Positions 1 through 8,029 of a stretch of 64,000 nt of DNA are shown piece by piece. The notes beneath the pieces are model-generated. The model was not told the origin of the DNA, did no database searches, and was given only the letters and a program-made list of their open reading frames with translations. How positions within the stretch are numbered: position 1 is the stretch's first letter; every line of letters begins with the position of its first letter. This DNA comes from Nocardioides alkalitolerans (GTDB lineage Bacteria > Actinomycetota > Actinomycetes > Propionibacteriales > Nocardioidaceae). Where the stretch lies: assembly GCA_038184435.1 (NCBI GenBank), contig CP116227.1:1579501-1643500 (forward strand). The letters are read 5' to 3'. The translations under genes were made by a program, and so were the position numbers.

Positions 1-138
1 CCCCGAGCCCGAGCCCCGAGCCGAGCTCCCAGCCGAGCCCCGACGAAGCCCCGACAGAGCCCCACGACTGTGCGGCTGGGGCACCCCGGATCGCGCCCGA
101 CCCGCACCAGCTGCACCTTCCGTGGGCCGGCCTGCGCC
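1..138. other. Non-coding left edge, degenerate C-rich repeats
   Basis: No gene is supported here. The first 60 bases are a degenerate run of short units resembling ccccgag and ccgagc, low-complexity sequence just downstream of the 3' end of the ParA-like gene. It could be an intergenic spacer or the end of a gene outside the window; the edge prevents a decision. Confidence 0.4.
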
Positions 139-1497
139 TCAGAGCGCCTCCGCCATCCCCGCGCAGGCGCGCAGCCAGGCCCGCTGGGTCGCGACGGACA
201 GCCGCGCGTAGGGCACCACCGACCCCGACACGAGCACCGGGTCGTAGGGCACCCGGTAGACGGCGCGGGTGCGCTGCTCGTAGACCCCCACCAGGTCGGA
301 CGCCAGCTGCTCGTCGACCTTCGGGGACGGGTCGGAGAGCACGGTGACGGTGCGGCGCTGGAGGTCGGCGTACCCCGCGTCGGCCAGCGCGTCGAGCATC
401 CACAGGCCGCTGTAGCCCGTGTCCTCGCGGACCGTGCTCGTGACGACGAGCAGGTCCGCCGCGTGGGCCGCGGCCAGCCAGTTCTCGGCGCGCAGGTTGT
501 TGCCGGTGTCGACGATGACGAGCCGGTAGAACCGCTGCAGCAGCGCGTGCACCGAACGGAAGTCGTCGGCGCGGATCGTGCCGCTGACGTCGGGCCGCTC
601 GTCGGAGGCGAGCACGTCGAAGTGGGCGTCGCCCTGCGAGCGCACGAAGGCGCCGAGGTCGCCGATGCGCGACTGGTAGACGTCGTTGAACTTCTCCAGG
701 TCCTCGAGCAGCTCCCGCGTCGTGTTGCGGTGCTCGCCTCGCACGCCGCGGATGCCGAGCGTGCCGCGGGTCTCGTTGTTGTCCCAAGCGACGACGCCGC
801 CTCCGCGGACGGTGCCGAAGGTGTAGCCCGCCATCAGCACGCCCGTCGTCTTCGCCGCGCCGCCTTTCGGGTTGAGGAAGACGATGGTGCGCGGCCCGTC
901 GAGGTCGCGCTGGACCGCGCGTCGCTGCAGCTCGTGCTCGTGCTCCGCGCGCCCCATCGCCACCTTCATCGCTCCCCCGCTCCAGCGGTTGAGCCGACCG
1001 CGCCAGCCCCACGACGCGGGCCCGAACGGCTCCTCGCCCACGCGGCGGTCGAGGAAGTCGGTGGCGGTCATGAACCGCGGCACGCTCGGCTCCGCAGGAG
1101 CACCGGGAGCACCGGGACCGACCGGCGCGCCGGCCGGACGCACCGCGGGCGGCCCGGTCTCCGGGCGGGGCGGGAGGGCGCCGTACGCCGCGGGCTGGGC
1201 CGGCAGCGCCACGTCGGCCCGGCGGCGGCCGCCGCCGGCGGACGGGACCGGCGGCACAGCGGGCACGGGCGGGACGACCCGCGTGTCGTCGTCGCCCGCC
1301 CATCCGGGGGCCGCGGCGCGGCGCTGGTCCTGCTGCGCCGCGTAGGCCTCGAGCTCGTCCGTCGTGTAGAGCCGCTCACTGGTCGAGTCGGGCAGCGGGC
1401 CGACACCGGGGTGGTCGGGGGGCACGTTCACCGAGAGGCCTCCGAGACGGGACGGGGACAGGACCGACCCCGACCGGGACGACCGCGGGCGGGGCAC
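139..1497 (-). CDS. ParA/MinD-like P-loop ATPase with proline-rich N-terminus
   Basis: A 452-residue protein. Residues 1 to about 200 are low-complexity and rich in Pro, Ala and Arg, probably disordered. The C-terminal half is a ParA/MinD-type ATPase with a deviant Walker A motif, NPKGGAAKTT, where KGGxGKT is usual, and a hydrophobic strand ending in VIVDTG. Such ATPases position or recruit partners such as chromosomes, pili or secretion machinery; nothing here identifies the partner, and no ParB or pilus gene is adjacent. The GTG start lies 11 nt after a SigB/SigF-like -10 element, so the transcript may be nearly leaderless. An internal GTG near residue 23 is an alternative start. The family is certain; the role is not. 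Confidence 0.8.
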   Translation of the reverse strand: MPRPRSSRSGSVLSPSRLGGLSVNVPPDHPGVGPLPDSTSERLYTTDELEAYAAQQDQRRAAAPGWAGDDDTRVVPPVPAVPPVPSAGGGRRRADVALPAQPAAYGALPPRPETGPPAVRPAGAPVGPGAPGAPAEPSVPRFMTATDFLDRRVGEEPFGPASWGWRGRLNRWSGGAMKVAMGRAEHEHELQRRAVQRDLDGPRTIVFLNPKGGAAKTTGVLMAGYTFGTVRGGGVVAWDNNETRGTLGIRGVRGEHRNTTRELLEDLEKFNDVYQSRIGDLGAFVRSQGDAHFDVLASDERPDVSGTIRADDFRSVHALLQRFYRLVIVDTGNNLRAENWLAAAHAADLLVVTSTVREDTGYSGLWMLDALADAGYADLQRRTVTVLSDPSPKVDEQLASDLVGVYEQRTRAVYRVPYDPVLVSGSVVPYARLSVATQRAWLRACAGMAEAL

Positions 1498-1508
1498 GGC
1501 CTGCGCCG

Positions 1509-1534
1509 TTACCCCGCCCGCGAGCGTGACAAAC
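1509..1534 (-). promoter_or_regulatory. SigB/SigF-type promoter, GTTT-N16-GGGTAA
   Basis: On the minus strand GTTT (1534-1531) is separated by 16 nt from GGGTAA (1514-1509). This matches the general-stress sigma consensus of actinobacteria (GTTT, 14-16 nt, GGGTAW). It reads into the ParA-like ATPase gene, whose GTG is 11 nt further on. Promoter function is inferred from sequence only. Confidence 0.55.
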
Positions 1535-1548
1535 CCTGCTGTGACCCG

Positions 1549-1950
1549 TCAGGCCCGCTGTCCGCGCACGATGGCGCCGAGGACCCCGTTGACGAAGCCC
1601 GGCGAGTCGTCGGTCGACAGGTCGCCGACGAGCACGAGGGCCTCGCTGACCGCGACGGCCGCGTCGACGTCGTCCGCGTGGAGGATCTCCCAGACCGCGA
1701 TGCGCAGCACGTTGCGGTCGACCGCGGGCATGCGCTCGAGGCTCCACCCGTCAGCGCTGTCGCGGAGGAGCTGGTCGATCTCGGCCTGGTGCTCGACCAC
1801 GCCGCGCACGATCACGGCGGAGTAGGGGTTGGTGGGCCCCTCGCCCCCGGCGATGTCCGCCTCGAGCTGCTCGACCGCGCTCTGCCCCCGCATCTCGGAG
1901 GCGAACAGCACGTCGAGGGCCCGCTTGCGGGCCTTGGTGCGGGCTCCCAT
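1549..1950 (-). CDS. nusB: Transcription antitermination factor NusB
   Basis: A 133-residue protein, the usual size for NusB, an all-helical RNA-binding protein that joins NusE (ribosomal protein S10) on boxA RNA to promote antitermination of rRNA operons. The N-terminal motif ARKRALDVLFASE and the C-terminal segment around DSPGFVNGVLGAI are characteristic. The ATG overlaps the stop codon of efp by one base (TGATG), so the two are translationally coupled. It is the last gene of the aroC-aroK-aroB-aroQ-efp-nusB run, a common actinobacterial order. Confidence 0.96.
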   Translation of the reverse strand: MGARTKARKRALDVLFASEMRGQSAVEQLEADIAGGEGPTNPYSAVIVRGVVEHQAEIDQLLRDSADGWSLERMPAVDRNVLRIAVWEILHADDVDAAVAVSEALVLVGDLSTDDSPGFVNGVLGAIVRGQRA

Positions 1951-2513
1951 CAGGACTTGACGCGGCCCAGGTAGGACGAGTCGCGCGTGTCGACCTTGAC
2001 CTTCTCGCCGGAGCTCAGGAACAGCGGCACCTGGATCTCGTGGCCGGTCTCGAGGGTGGCCGGCTTCGTGCCGCCCGTCGAGCGGTCGCCCTGCAGGCCC
2101 GGGTCGGTGTGGGTGATGAGGAGCTCGACCGAGGCGGGGAGCTCGACGAAGAGCACGCGGCCCTCGTTGGTGGCCACGATGGCCTCCTGGTTCTCCAGGA
2201 GGAAGTTCTTGGCGCTGCCGACGATCTCGGGGGCGATCTCGAGCTGGTCGTAGGTTCCCGTGTCCATGAAGACGTAGTTCGAGCCGTCGTTGTAGAGGTA
2301 CTGCATCGTGCGGCGGTCGACCGTCGCGGTCTCGACCTTGGTGCCGGCGTTGAACGTCTTGTCGACGACCTTGTTGGACTCGACGTTCTTCAGCTTGGTG
2401 CGCACGAACGCCGGGCCCTTGCCGGGCTTGACGTGCTGGAACTCGACCACGGACCAGAGCTGGCCCTCCAGGTTGAGAACCATGCCGTTCTTCAGGTCGT
2501 TCGTGGATGCCAT
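1950..2513 (-). CDS. efp: Translation elongation factor P
   Basis: A 187-residue EF-P, which binds stalled ribosomes between the P and E sites and helps form bonds at polyproline stretches. The KOW-like N-terminal domain carries the loop PGKGPA with Lys32 at its tip; actinobacterial EF-Ps of this PGKGP type are known to work without lysine modification. No modification genes (epmA, earP, ymfI) are nearby, which agrees. The start MASTNDLKNG is chosen because it gives the standard length; the frame stays open upstream but that extension is low-complexity and not EF-P-like. It precedes nusB with a one-base overlap. Confidence 0.97.
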   Translation of the reverse strand: MASTNDLKNGMVLNLEGQLWSVVEFQHVKPGKGPAFVRTKLKNVESNKVVDKTFNAGTKVETATVDRRTMQYLYNDGSNYVFMDTGTYDQLEIAPEIVGSAKNFLLENQEAIVATNEGRVLFVELPASVELLITHTDPGLQGDRSTGGTKPATLETGHEIQVPLFLSSGEKVKVDTRDSSYLGRVKS

Positions 2514-2599
2514 GCGCGCGTCAGCCTCACAGAGTCGTGGATGGAGCGGGATCGAGAAGGTGCGGGCGCAGCCGCTGGGGCGCGCGCCGACGGAGGAGT

Positions 2600-3046
2600 C
2601 TATCCAGCCAGCTGCGCGGCGACGAACTCCAGTGCCTCGCGGTAGCCGTCGACGCCCTTGCCCTTCACCACCGCCGCGGCGTGGGGCCGCACCACCGAGG
2701 TGTGCCGCCACTCCTCCGGACGGGCCTCCGGGTCGGAGAGGTGCACCTCGACCAGGGTCGCCTCGAGCTGGGCGCACGCGTCGTACACCGCGTAGGAGTA
2801 GTGGGTCCACGCCGCCGCGTTGAGCACGACCGGCACCCGCTCGTCGGCCGCGGCGTTGAGCCAGTCGACGAGCTCCCCCTCGTGGTTGGTCTGCCGCGTC
2901 TCGACGTCGAGACCCAGGTCGGCGCCCCACGACCGGCACCGCTCGACGAGGTCCGCGTAGGTCGTCGTGCCGTAGATCTCCGGCTGCCGCCGACCGAGCC
3001 GACCGAGGTTCGGCCCGTTGAGCACGAGCACCGTCGTCACCGTCAT
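2600..3046 (-). CDS. aroQ: 3-dehydroquinate dehydratase, type II
   Basis: A 148-residue type II dehydroquinase, which removes water from 3-dehydroquinate in step 3 of the shikimate pathway; the enzyme is normally a dodecamer. LNGPNLGRLG with the following catalytic Tyr in EIYG, the NHEGELVDW segment and NAAAWTHYSYA (substrate-binding Asn and catalytic His) are present. The ATG is preceded by a strong GGAGGAG ribosome site; a longer open frame upstream overlaps aroB and is not homologous. It lies 23 nt after aroB. Confidence 0.96.
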   Translation of the reverse strand: MTVTTVLVLNGPNLGRLGRRQPEIYGTTTYADLVERCRSWGADLGLDVETRQTNHEGELVDWLNAAADERVPVVLNAAAWTHYSYAVYDACAQLEATLVEVHLSDPEARPEEWRHTSVVRPHAAAVVKGKGVDGYREALEFVAAQLAG

Positions 3047-3069
3047 CGCTGCTCTCCTCCGCGGCGCCG

Positions 3070-4188
3070 TCAGGCGCCGCGCATCCTCTCGTACGCCGCG
3101 CGCAGGTGCTCCTCGGCCGGTCCGGCCAGCACGCGTGGCCGGGCGAGGCCGTCGAGCACGACGAACCGGAGCTGGTCGCCGCGCGACTTCTTGTCCACCT
3201 TCATCGCCGCGTGCAGCTCCTCGTAGGGCGCCCCGTCGTACCGGGTCGGCAGCCCGACCGCCGCGAGCGTGGACACGTGGCGGGCCGCCGTCGCGTCGTC
3301 GAGGTGGCCGGTGCGGCGGGCGAGCTCGGCGATGAAGACCATGCCGATGGCGACGGCCTCGCCGTGGCGCATCGTGTAGTCCTCCGCCCGCTCGATCGCG
3401 TGCGCCATCGTGTGGCCGTAGTTGAGCGCCTCGCGACCGGGGTGTCCCCCGCCGCCGGCGAACCCGGCCGTCTCCTTGAGGTCCCCGACGACGACGTCGA
3501 CCTTCACCTGCACCGAGCGCCGCACGAGCTCGGCGAGCACCGGGCTGGCCGGGTCGGCCGCACCCGCCGGGTCCTCCTCGACGAGCCGCAGGATCTCGGG
3601 GTCGGCGATGAAGCCGCACTTGACGACCTCGCCGAGGCCGCTGACGAGCTCGTCGTGCGGCAGGGTCGCCAGGGTCGCGAGGTCGCAGACCACGCCCGCG
3701 GGCTCGTGGAACGAGCCGACGAGGTTCTTGCCGGCCGCGGTGTTCATGCCGGTCTTGCCGCCGACGGCCGCGTCGACCATCCCGAGGAGCGTGGTGGGCA
3801 CGTGCACGACGGGCACGCCGCGCAGCCAGGTCGCGGCGACGAAGCCGCCCATGTCGGTGGTCGCACCGCCTCCGACGGTGACGACCGCGTCGGAGCGGGT
3901 GAAGCCCGCCTCGCCCAGGGCGTCCCAGGCGGCGACCGCCACGGCCGCGGTCTTCGCGCCCTCGCCCTCGGGCAGGGGCAGCTCCAGCACGGCGAGGCCG
4001 GCGGCCTCAAGGTCGGTGATGACGGGCTCGGCCAGGTGGCGCAGCCCGTCGGGGAAGAGCACGGCCACGCGCCGCACGGCGTCCCCCAGCATCGGGAGCA
4101 CCCGGTCGCCGATCCCGTGGCCGATGACGACGTCGTACGGCGCGGCTCCCCCGACGTGGATCGCGACCGGTCCCTCGCGCTCAGGCAC
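3070..4188 (-). CDS. aroB: 3-dehydroquinate synthase
   Basis: A 372-residue enzyme converting DAHP to 3-dehydroquinate using NAD and a divalent metal, step 2 of the shikimate pathway. The NAD-binding segment GGGATTDMGGFVAATW, the lysine-rich GGKTGMN and the metal-ligand histidine region LNYGHTMAHAIE are visible. The GTG start (VPEREGPVAIHVGG) is chosen because it gives the family length and an 8-nt overlap with the end of aroK; a longer open frame would run deep into aroK. Confidence 0.95.
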   Translation of the reverse strand: MPEREGPVAIHVGGAAPYDVVIGHGIGDRVLPMLGDAVRRVAVLFPDGLRHLAEPVITDLEAAGLAVLELPLPEGEGAKTAAVAVAAWDALGEAGFTRSDAVVTVGGGATTDMGGFVAATWLRGVPVVHVPTTLLGMVDAAVGGKTGMNTAAGKNLVGSFHEPAGVVCDLATLATLPHDELVSGLGEVVKCGFIADPEILRLVEEDPAGAADPASPVLAELVRRSVQVKVDVVVGDLKETAGFAGGGGHPGREALNYGHTMAHAIERAEDYTMRHGEAVAIGMVFIAELARRTGHLDDATAARHVSTLAAVGLPTRYDGAPYEELHAAMKVDKKSRGDQLRFVVLDGLARPRVLAGPAEEHLRAAYERMRGA

Positions 4189-4705
4189 GGGCTTCCTCCT
4201 CGAGACGGGCCCCGATCGTGGCCGCGACCTCCGCCGGCTCGCGGCCGTCGGTCGGGACGACGAGCGTGGCGAGCTCCGTGTAGACCGGGGTGCGCTCGTC
4301 GAGCAGCGCCTTGATGCGGGCGCGCACACCGCCGAGCAGCAGCGGCCGCGACGTGCCGAGGCCGACCCGCTGCACGGCGTCCGCCAGCCCGACCTGGAGG
4401 AAGACGACCGTGTGGTCGGCCAGCAGCGCCCGCGTGCCGGGGTCCAGCACGGCGCCGCCACCGAGCGCGAGCACGCCCGCGTGCTCGGCGAGTGCGGTGC
4501 GCACGGCCTCCCGCTCGAGCGCGCGGAAGTGGGCCTCGCCGTCCTCGACGAAGATGTCGGCGATCGCGCGCCCCTCGGCCGCGACCACGTCGGCGTCCGT
4601 GTCGCGAAAGCCCACGTCCCATCGCTGGGCCAGCAGCTCGCCGACGGTCGTCTTGCCGGCCCCCATGGAGCCGATCAGGACGACCCGCGGGCGGGTGGGG
4701 GTCAC
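4181..4705 (-). CDS. aroK: Shikimate kinase
   Basis: A 174-residue P-loop kinase that phosphorylates shikimate at O3. The Walker A motif GSMGAGKTT lies at residues 12-20, followed by FRDTDADV (shikimate and Mg binding) and the ALGGGAV substrate loop. The GTG start at MTPTRP overlaps the aroC stop by 4 nt (GTGA), and the gene end overlaps aroB by 8 nt, so aroC, aroK and aroB look translationally coupled. Confidence 0.96.
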   Translation of the reverse strand: MTPTRPRVVLIGSMGAGKTTVGELLAQRWDVGFRDTDADVVAAEGRAIADIFVEDGEAHFRALEREAVRTALAEHAGVLALGGGAVLDPGTRALLADHTVVFLQVGLADAVQRVGLGTSRPLLLGGVRARIKALLDERTPVYTELATLVVPTDGREPAEVAATIGARLEEEARA

Positions 4706-5901
4706 CGGAACCTCAGCGCAGCCAGGTAGCTCTCGACGTTGCGGGCGGTCTCCCCCACCGAGTCGCCGCCGAACTTCTCCGTGACGGCGTCGGCGAGCAC
4801 GAGGGCCACCATCGCCTCCGCGACGATGCCGGCGGCCGGCACGGCGCACACGTCGGAGCGCTGGTGGTGGGCGGCGGTGGGCTCACCGGTGGCGACGTCC
4901 ACGGTGCGCAGCGCCCGCGGCACGGTCGCGATGGGCTTCATGGCGGCCCGCACGCGGAGCGCCTCACCCGTCGACATGCCGCCCTCGGTGCCACCGGCGC
5001 GGCCCGACGCGCGGCGCAGGCCGAGCGCGTCGCCGGCCGAGCCCGGCGCGTCGGCGACGATCTCGTCGTGCGCCAGCGAGCCGGGGGTGGCCGCCAGGTC
5101 GAAACCGTCGCCCACCTCGACGCCCTTGATGGCCTGGATGCCCATGAGGGCACCGGCCAGCCGTGCGTCGAGGCGACGGTCCCAGTGCACGTGCGAGCCG
5201 AGGCCCGGCGGCAGGCCGTGCACGACGACCTCGACGACGCCACCGAGGGTGTCGCCGTCCTTGTGGGCCTGGTCGATCCGCGCGACCATCTGCGCGCTGG
5301 CCTCGGGGTCGAGGCAGCGCACCGGGTCCGCGTCGAGACGCTCGACGTCGTCGGCCGACGGCACGCTGCCCTTCGGCGCGGGCACCCCGCCGAGCTCCAC
5401 CACGTGGGAGACGATCCGTGCGCCGGTGGTCTGCTCGAGGAACGCCGCGGCGACGGTGCCGAGCGCGACGCGCGCGGCCGTCTCCCGGGCCGACGCCCGC
5501 TCGAGGATGGGCCGGGCCTCGTCGAAGTCGTACTTCTGCATGCCCACCAGGTCCGCGTGGCCCGGACGGGGGCGCGTGAGCGGAGCGTTGCGCGCGCTGC
5601 TCTCCAGCTCGGCCGGGTCGACCGGGTCGGCCGCCATGACCTTCTCCCACTTCGGCCACTCGGTGTTGCCCACCTCGATGGCCACGGGGCCGCCCTGCGT
5701 CTCGCCGTGACGGACGCCGCCGATGAAGCGCACCTCGTCCTGCTCGAACTTCATGCGCGCCCCGCGGCCGTAGCCGAGGCGGCGACGGGCGAGGGCGTCG
5801 GCGACGTCACCGGAGGTGACACGGACGTGGGCGGGGAGACCTTCGAGGATCGCGACCAGACTGGGGCCGTGCGACTCGCCGGCGGTGAGCCATCGGAGCA
5901 T
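4702..5901 (-). CDS. aroC: Chorismate synthase
   Basis: A 399-residue FMN-dependent enzyme that converts 5-enolpyruvylshikimate-3-phosphate to chorismate. Signatures include the N-terminal MLRWLTAGESHG, RRRLGYGRG (FMN and phosphate binding), the RASARETAARVA segment and SGRAGGTEGGMSTG. The ATG at MLRWL is the conserved start; 17 further upstream residues are open but not conserved. It heads the minus-strand aro-efp-nusB run, and its upstream region is shared with a divergent plus-strand gene and contains a perfect palindrome. Confidence 0.97.
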   Translation of the reverse strand: MLRWLTAGESHGPSLVAILEGLPAHVRVTSGDVADALARRRLGYGRGARMKFEQDEVRFIGGVRHGETQGGPVAIEVGNTEWPKWEKVMAADPVDPAELESSARNAPLTRPRPGHADLVGMQKYDFDEARPILERASARETAARVALGTVAAAFLEQTTGARIVSHVVELGGVPAPKGSVPSADDVERLDADPVRCLDPEASAQMVARIDQAHKDGDTLGGVVEVVVHGLPPGLGSHVHWDRRLDARLAGALMGIQAIKGVEVGDGFDLAATPGSLAHDEIVADAPGSAGDALGLRRASGRAGGTEGGMSTGEALRVRAAMKPIATVPRALRTVDVATGEPTAAHHQRSDVCAVPAAGIVAEAMVALVLADAVTEKFGGDSVGETARNVESYLAALRFR

Positions 5902-5968
5902 GGGGCGGATTGTTCCACGCACCGACTGCAGGTCCGTGGCCGGTCGCACCACCTGGACAGCCGTGGCC

Positions 5969-5999
5969 GATGACCATGACCTCGGAGGTCATGGTCATC
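5969..5999. promoter_or_regulatory. Perfect 14-bp inverted repeat in divergent spacer, candidate operator
   Basis: Arms gatgaccatgacct (5969-5982) and aggtcatggtcatc (5986-5999) flank a 3-nt centre. Each arm contains two TGACC half-units in tandem. The element sits between aroC and the small membrane protein gene, whose neighbour encodes an XRE regulator. An operator for that regulator is the natural guess; a hairpin in the mRNA leader is the alternative. Confidence 0.6.
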
Positions 6000-6026
6000 C
6001 GGCGCCCCCGGGCCCACGCTCGGGTC

Positions 6027-6467
6027 ATGACCACGACCCCCGCCGCCACCCCCGCTGCCACCCCCGCCGCGACCGCCACCTCGCCCCGATCCCCCGGCGT
6101 GACAGCCCCCCGGGCACGCCGCTTCCTCCTCCTCGACGCCTGGCTCACCGGCGCCAACGGGCTCCTGTACGCCGCCGGCGGCGACTGGATCGCCGGGTGG
6201 AGCGGTGCGCCTGCCGTGCTCGTCCACGGGCTCGGCGCCTTCCTGCTCCTGGTCGCCGCCGCGGTCGCGGTGCTCGCCACCCGGCGCCCCGTCCCCCGGC
6301 GGTGGCTCGTCGCGCTCGCCGGCTTCAACGGCGTGTGGGTCGTCGCGAGCCTCGACTACGCCGTCGTGGGCGGGCTCGACGCTCCGGGCGTGGCCTGGAC
6401 CGTCGTCCAGGCCGCGGTCGTCGCCGCTTTCGCCGCCGAGCAGCTCCGCCTGGCGCGGCGGGGGTGA
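6027..6467 (+). CDS. Small integral membrane protein, unknown function
   Basis: A 146-residue protein with an Ala/Pro/Thr-rich N-terminus containing TPAATPAATPAAT, then about four hydrophobic helices (roughly residues 30-50, 56-80, 85-105 and 115-138) separated by short arginine-rich loops. I do not recognise a family. The ATG at MTTTPAATP is preferred because the upstream residues are encoded by the palindromic spacer. It is followed 13 nt later by an XRE regulator on the same strand, so the two probably form a cassette. Confidence 0.65.
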   Translation: MTTTPAATPAATPAATATSPRSPGVTAPRARRFLLLDAWLTGANGLLYAAGGDWIAGWSGAPAVLVHGLGAFLLLVAAAVAVLATRRPVPRRWLVALAGFNGVWVVASLDYAVVGGLDAPGVAWTVVQAAVVAAFAAEQLRLARRG

Positions 6468-6480
6468 CAGAGTGGCGCTC

Positions 6481-7284
6481 ATGAGCCTCGACCCGGTCCC
6501 CCGCGACGTCGGACAGGATGCTGCTCCCGCCGTCGGGACGCTCGTGCGGCACTGGCGGCTCCGGCGGCGACTGTCCCAGCAGGCGCTCTCGGACCGGTGC
6601 GGCGTGTCCACCCGGCACCTGTCCTCCGTCGAGACCGGGCGGGCGCGCCCGAGCGCGACCATGGTCGCCCGGCTCAGCGAGGCGCTGTCCGTGCCCCTGC
6701 GGGAACGTCGCCGCCTCTTCGCCTCCGCCGGGTTCGTGCCTGACACCACGGAGCTGCCGCTCGGGACGCCCGGCCTGGACCAGGTGAACCATGCGCTCGA
6801 GCTCATCCTGGCGGGCCACGAGCCCTACCCCGCGCTCGTGATCGACGGCGGCTGGGACCTGGTGACGGCCAACGACGCGGCGTACGCCCTGCTCGAGGGG
6901 GTGCCCGCCGACCTGCTGGAGCCCCCGGTCAACCTCGTCCGGCTGAGCCTCGACCCCCGCGGCCTCGCACCACGGATCACGAACCTCGACGCCTGGCGGA
7001 CCGCGATCCTCGCCCGGATCCGCCACGAGCACGACGTGTCCGCCGACCCGCGGCTCGCGGCCCTGCTCGCCGAGCTCGACGCACCCGTCGTGTCGGCGAC
7101 GTCCGCGTCGGCGGACATCGTCCTCACGCTGCGCCTGCAGGTCGGTGCGGACGAGCTCGCGTTCGTCACGACCACGACCGTGTTCGGCACGCCCGGCGAC
7201 GTCACCGTGGCCGAACTGGCGATCGAGGCGCTCTATCCCGCCGACGCCGCCACTCGCGCGGCGCTCACGTCACGCGTGCCGTGA
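6481..7284 (+). CDS. XRE-family regulator with MmyB-like ligand-binding domain
   Basis: A 267-residue protein. Residues 15-75 are a helix-turn-helix of XRE/Cro type (LSQQALSDRCGVSTRHLSSVE), and the rest matches the MmyB-like domain (HALELILAGHEPYPALVIDGGWDLVTANDAA), a PAS-like fold reported to bind fatty acids in related proteins. The last part includes a regular strand pattern ending in IEALYPAD. It lies 13 nt after the small membrane gene and converges on the prepilin peptidase with a 9-nt gap. It may bind the palindrome at 5969-5999. A GTG 9 nt upstream is an alternative start. Confidence 0.88.
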   Translation: MSLDPVPRDVGQDAAPAVGTLVRHWRLRRRLSQQALSDRCGVSTRHLSSVETGRARPSATMVARLSEALSVPLRERRRLFASAGFVPDTTELPLGTPGLDQVNHALELILAGHEPYPALVIDGGWDLVTANDAAYALLEGVPADLLEPPVNLVRLSLDPRGLAPRITNLDAWRTAILARIRHEHDVSADPRLAALLAELDAPVVSATSASADIVLTLRLQVGADELAFVTTTTVFGTPGDVTVAELAIEALYPADAATRAALTSRVP

Positions 7285-7293
7285 AGCACAGGC

Positions 7294-8028
7294 TCACCCC
7301 GCCAGGCCGGGCAGCAGCAGCGGGCCGGCCCACAGCCCCACCAGCGTGCCGACGAACATGAACGGCCCCAGCGGGTAGGCGCCGCGCGCGACCAGCCGCA
7401 GCAGCATGAGGAGGCCGGCCACCACGCCGCCGAGCAGGAACGGCAGGTAGAGCCCGAGCGCCACCTCGGCCCACCCGGCCCAACCGAGCACGCCGGCGAG
7501 CAGGCCCGAGAGCCGCACGTCGCCGAACCCCATCCAGCTCGCACTGATGCGCCATGGCAGCCAGTAGCAGACGAGGCCGACGAGCGCCGCGATCCCCGCG
7601 CGGCGCAGGTCGTCGGTCGCCCCCGTGGCCAGCGCCGCCGTCACCATGAGGGCCGCCACCGCGGCGTACGCCGGGTAGATCACCCGCGTCGGCAGCAGGA
7701 GCGTGCGCCAGTCCACGTAGCTCAGCAGCACCCCCACCGGCACGAGCACGAGCAGCCACGCCAGCGGCCAGCTCCAGCCGGCGTAGGCGCCGACCAGCGC
7801 ACCGACGACTGCGCCCGCGACGCTGAACCCGAGCGGCAGACCGGGCCGGCGGGCGAGCTCGCCGAAGGTGGGGTACGTCGGTCGGCCCGGGTCCGGCTCC
7901 GACGCGGGTCCGTCATCGTCCTCGTACGTCGGGGGGTCGGGCACGCGCGCCAGCACCGCCGGCATCACCGCGCTCGCGGCTGCACCGAGGGTGGCGGCGA
8001 CGAGGACGGCGCCGAGCTCGACGGCCAC
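7294..8028 (-). CDS. Prepilin peptidase, A24 family
   Basis: A 244-residue polytopic membrane aspartyl protease of the type that cleaves type IV prepilin or Tad/Flp pilin leaders. The two expected aspartates are in YVDWRTLLLPTR and MGFGDVRLSGLLAG (the GxGD motif), separated by hydrophobic helices. The cysteine-containing methylase domain of long PilD proteins is absent. The GTG start sits 1 nt from the end of aroE. The place between aroE and aroC is a frequent position of this gene in actinobacteria. Pilin substrates are not encoded in this window. Confidence 0.88.
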   Translation of the reverse strand: MAVELGAVLVAATLGAAASAVMPAVLARVPDPPTYEDDDGPASEPDPGRPTYPTFGELARRPGLPLGFSVAGAVVGALVGAYAGWSWPLAWLLVLVPVGVLLSYVDWRTLLLPTRVIYPAYAAVAALMVTAALATGATDDLRRAGIAALVGLVCYWLPWRISASWMGFGDVRLSGLLAGVLGWAGWAEVALGLYLPFLLGGVVAGLLMLLRLVARGAYPLGPFMFVGTLVGLWAGPLLLPGLAG

Positions 8029-8029
8029 G

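Noticed and set aside
70..1974. Long plus-strand open frame of 634 codons over the ParA-like and nusB genes
   Set aside because: It is antisense to two genes with clear family motifs, has an Arg/Val/Gly-heavy composition typical of the shadow frame in GC-rich DNA, and has no recognisable domain.
1950..2939. EF-P extended to 329 residues
   Set aside because: The extra N-terminal part is Arg/Gly-rich and overlaps aroQ; the standard 187-residue start is present.
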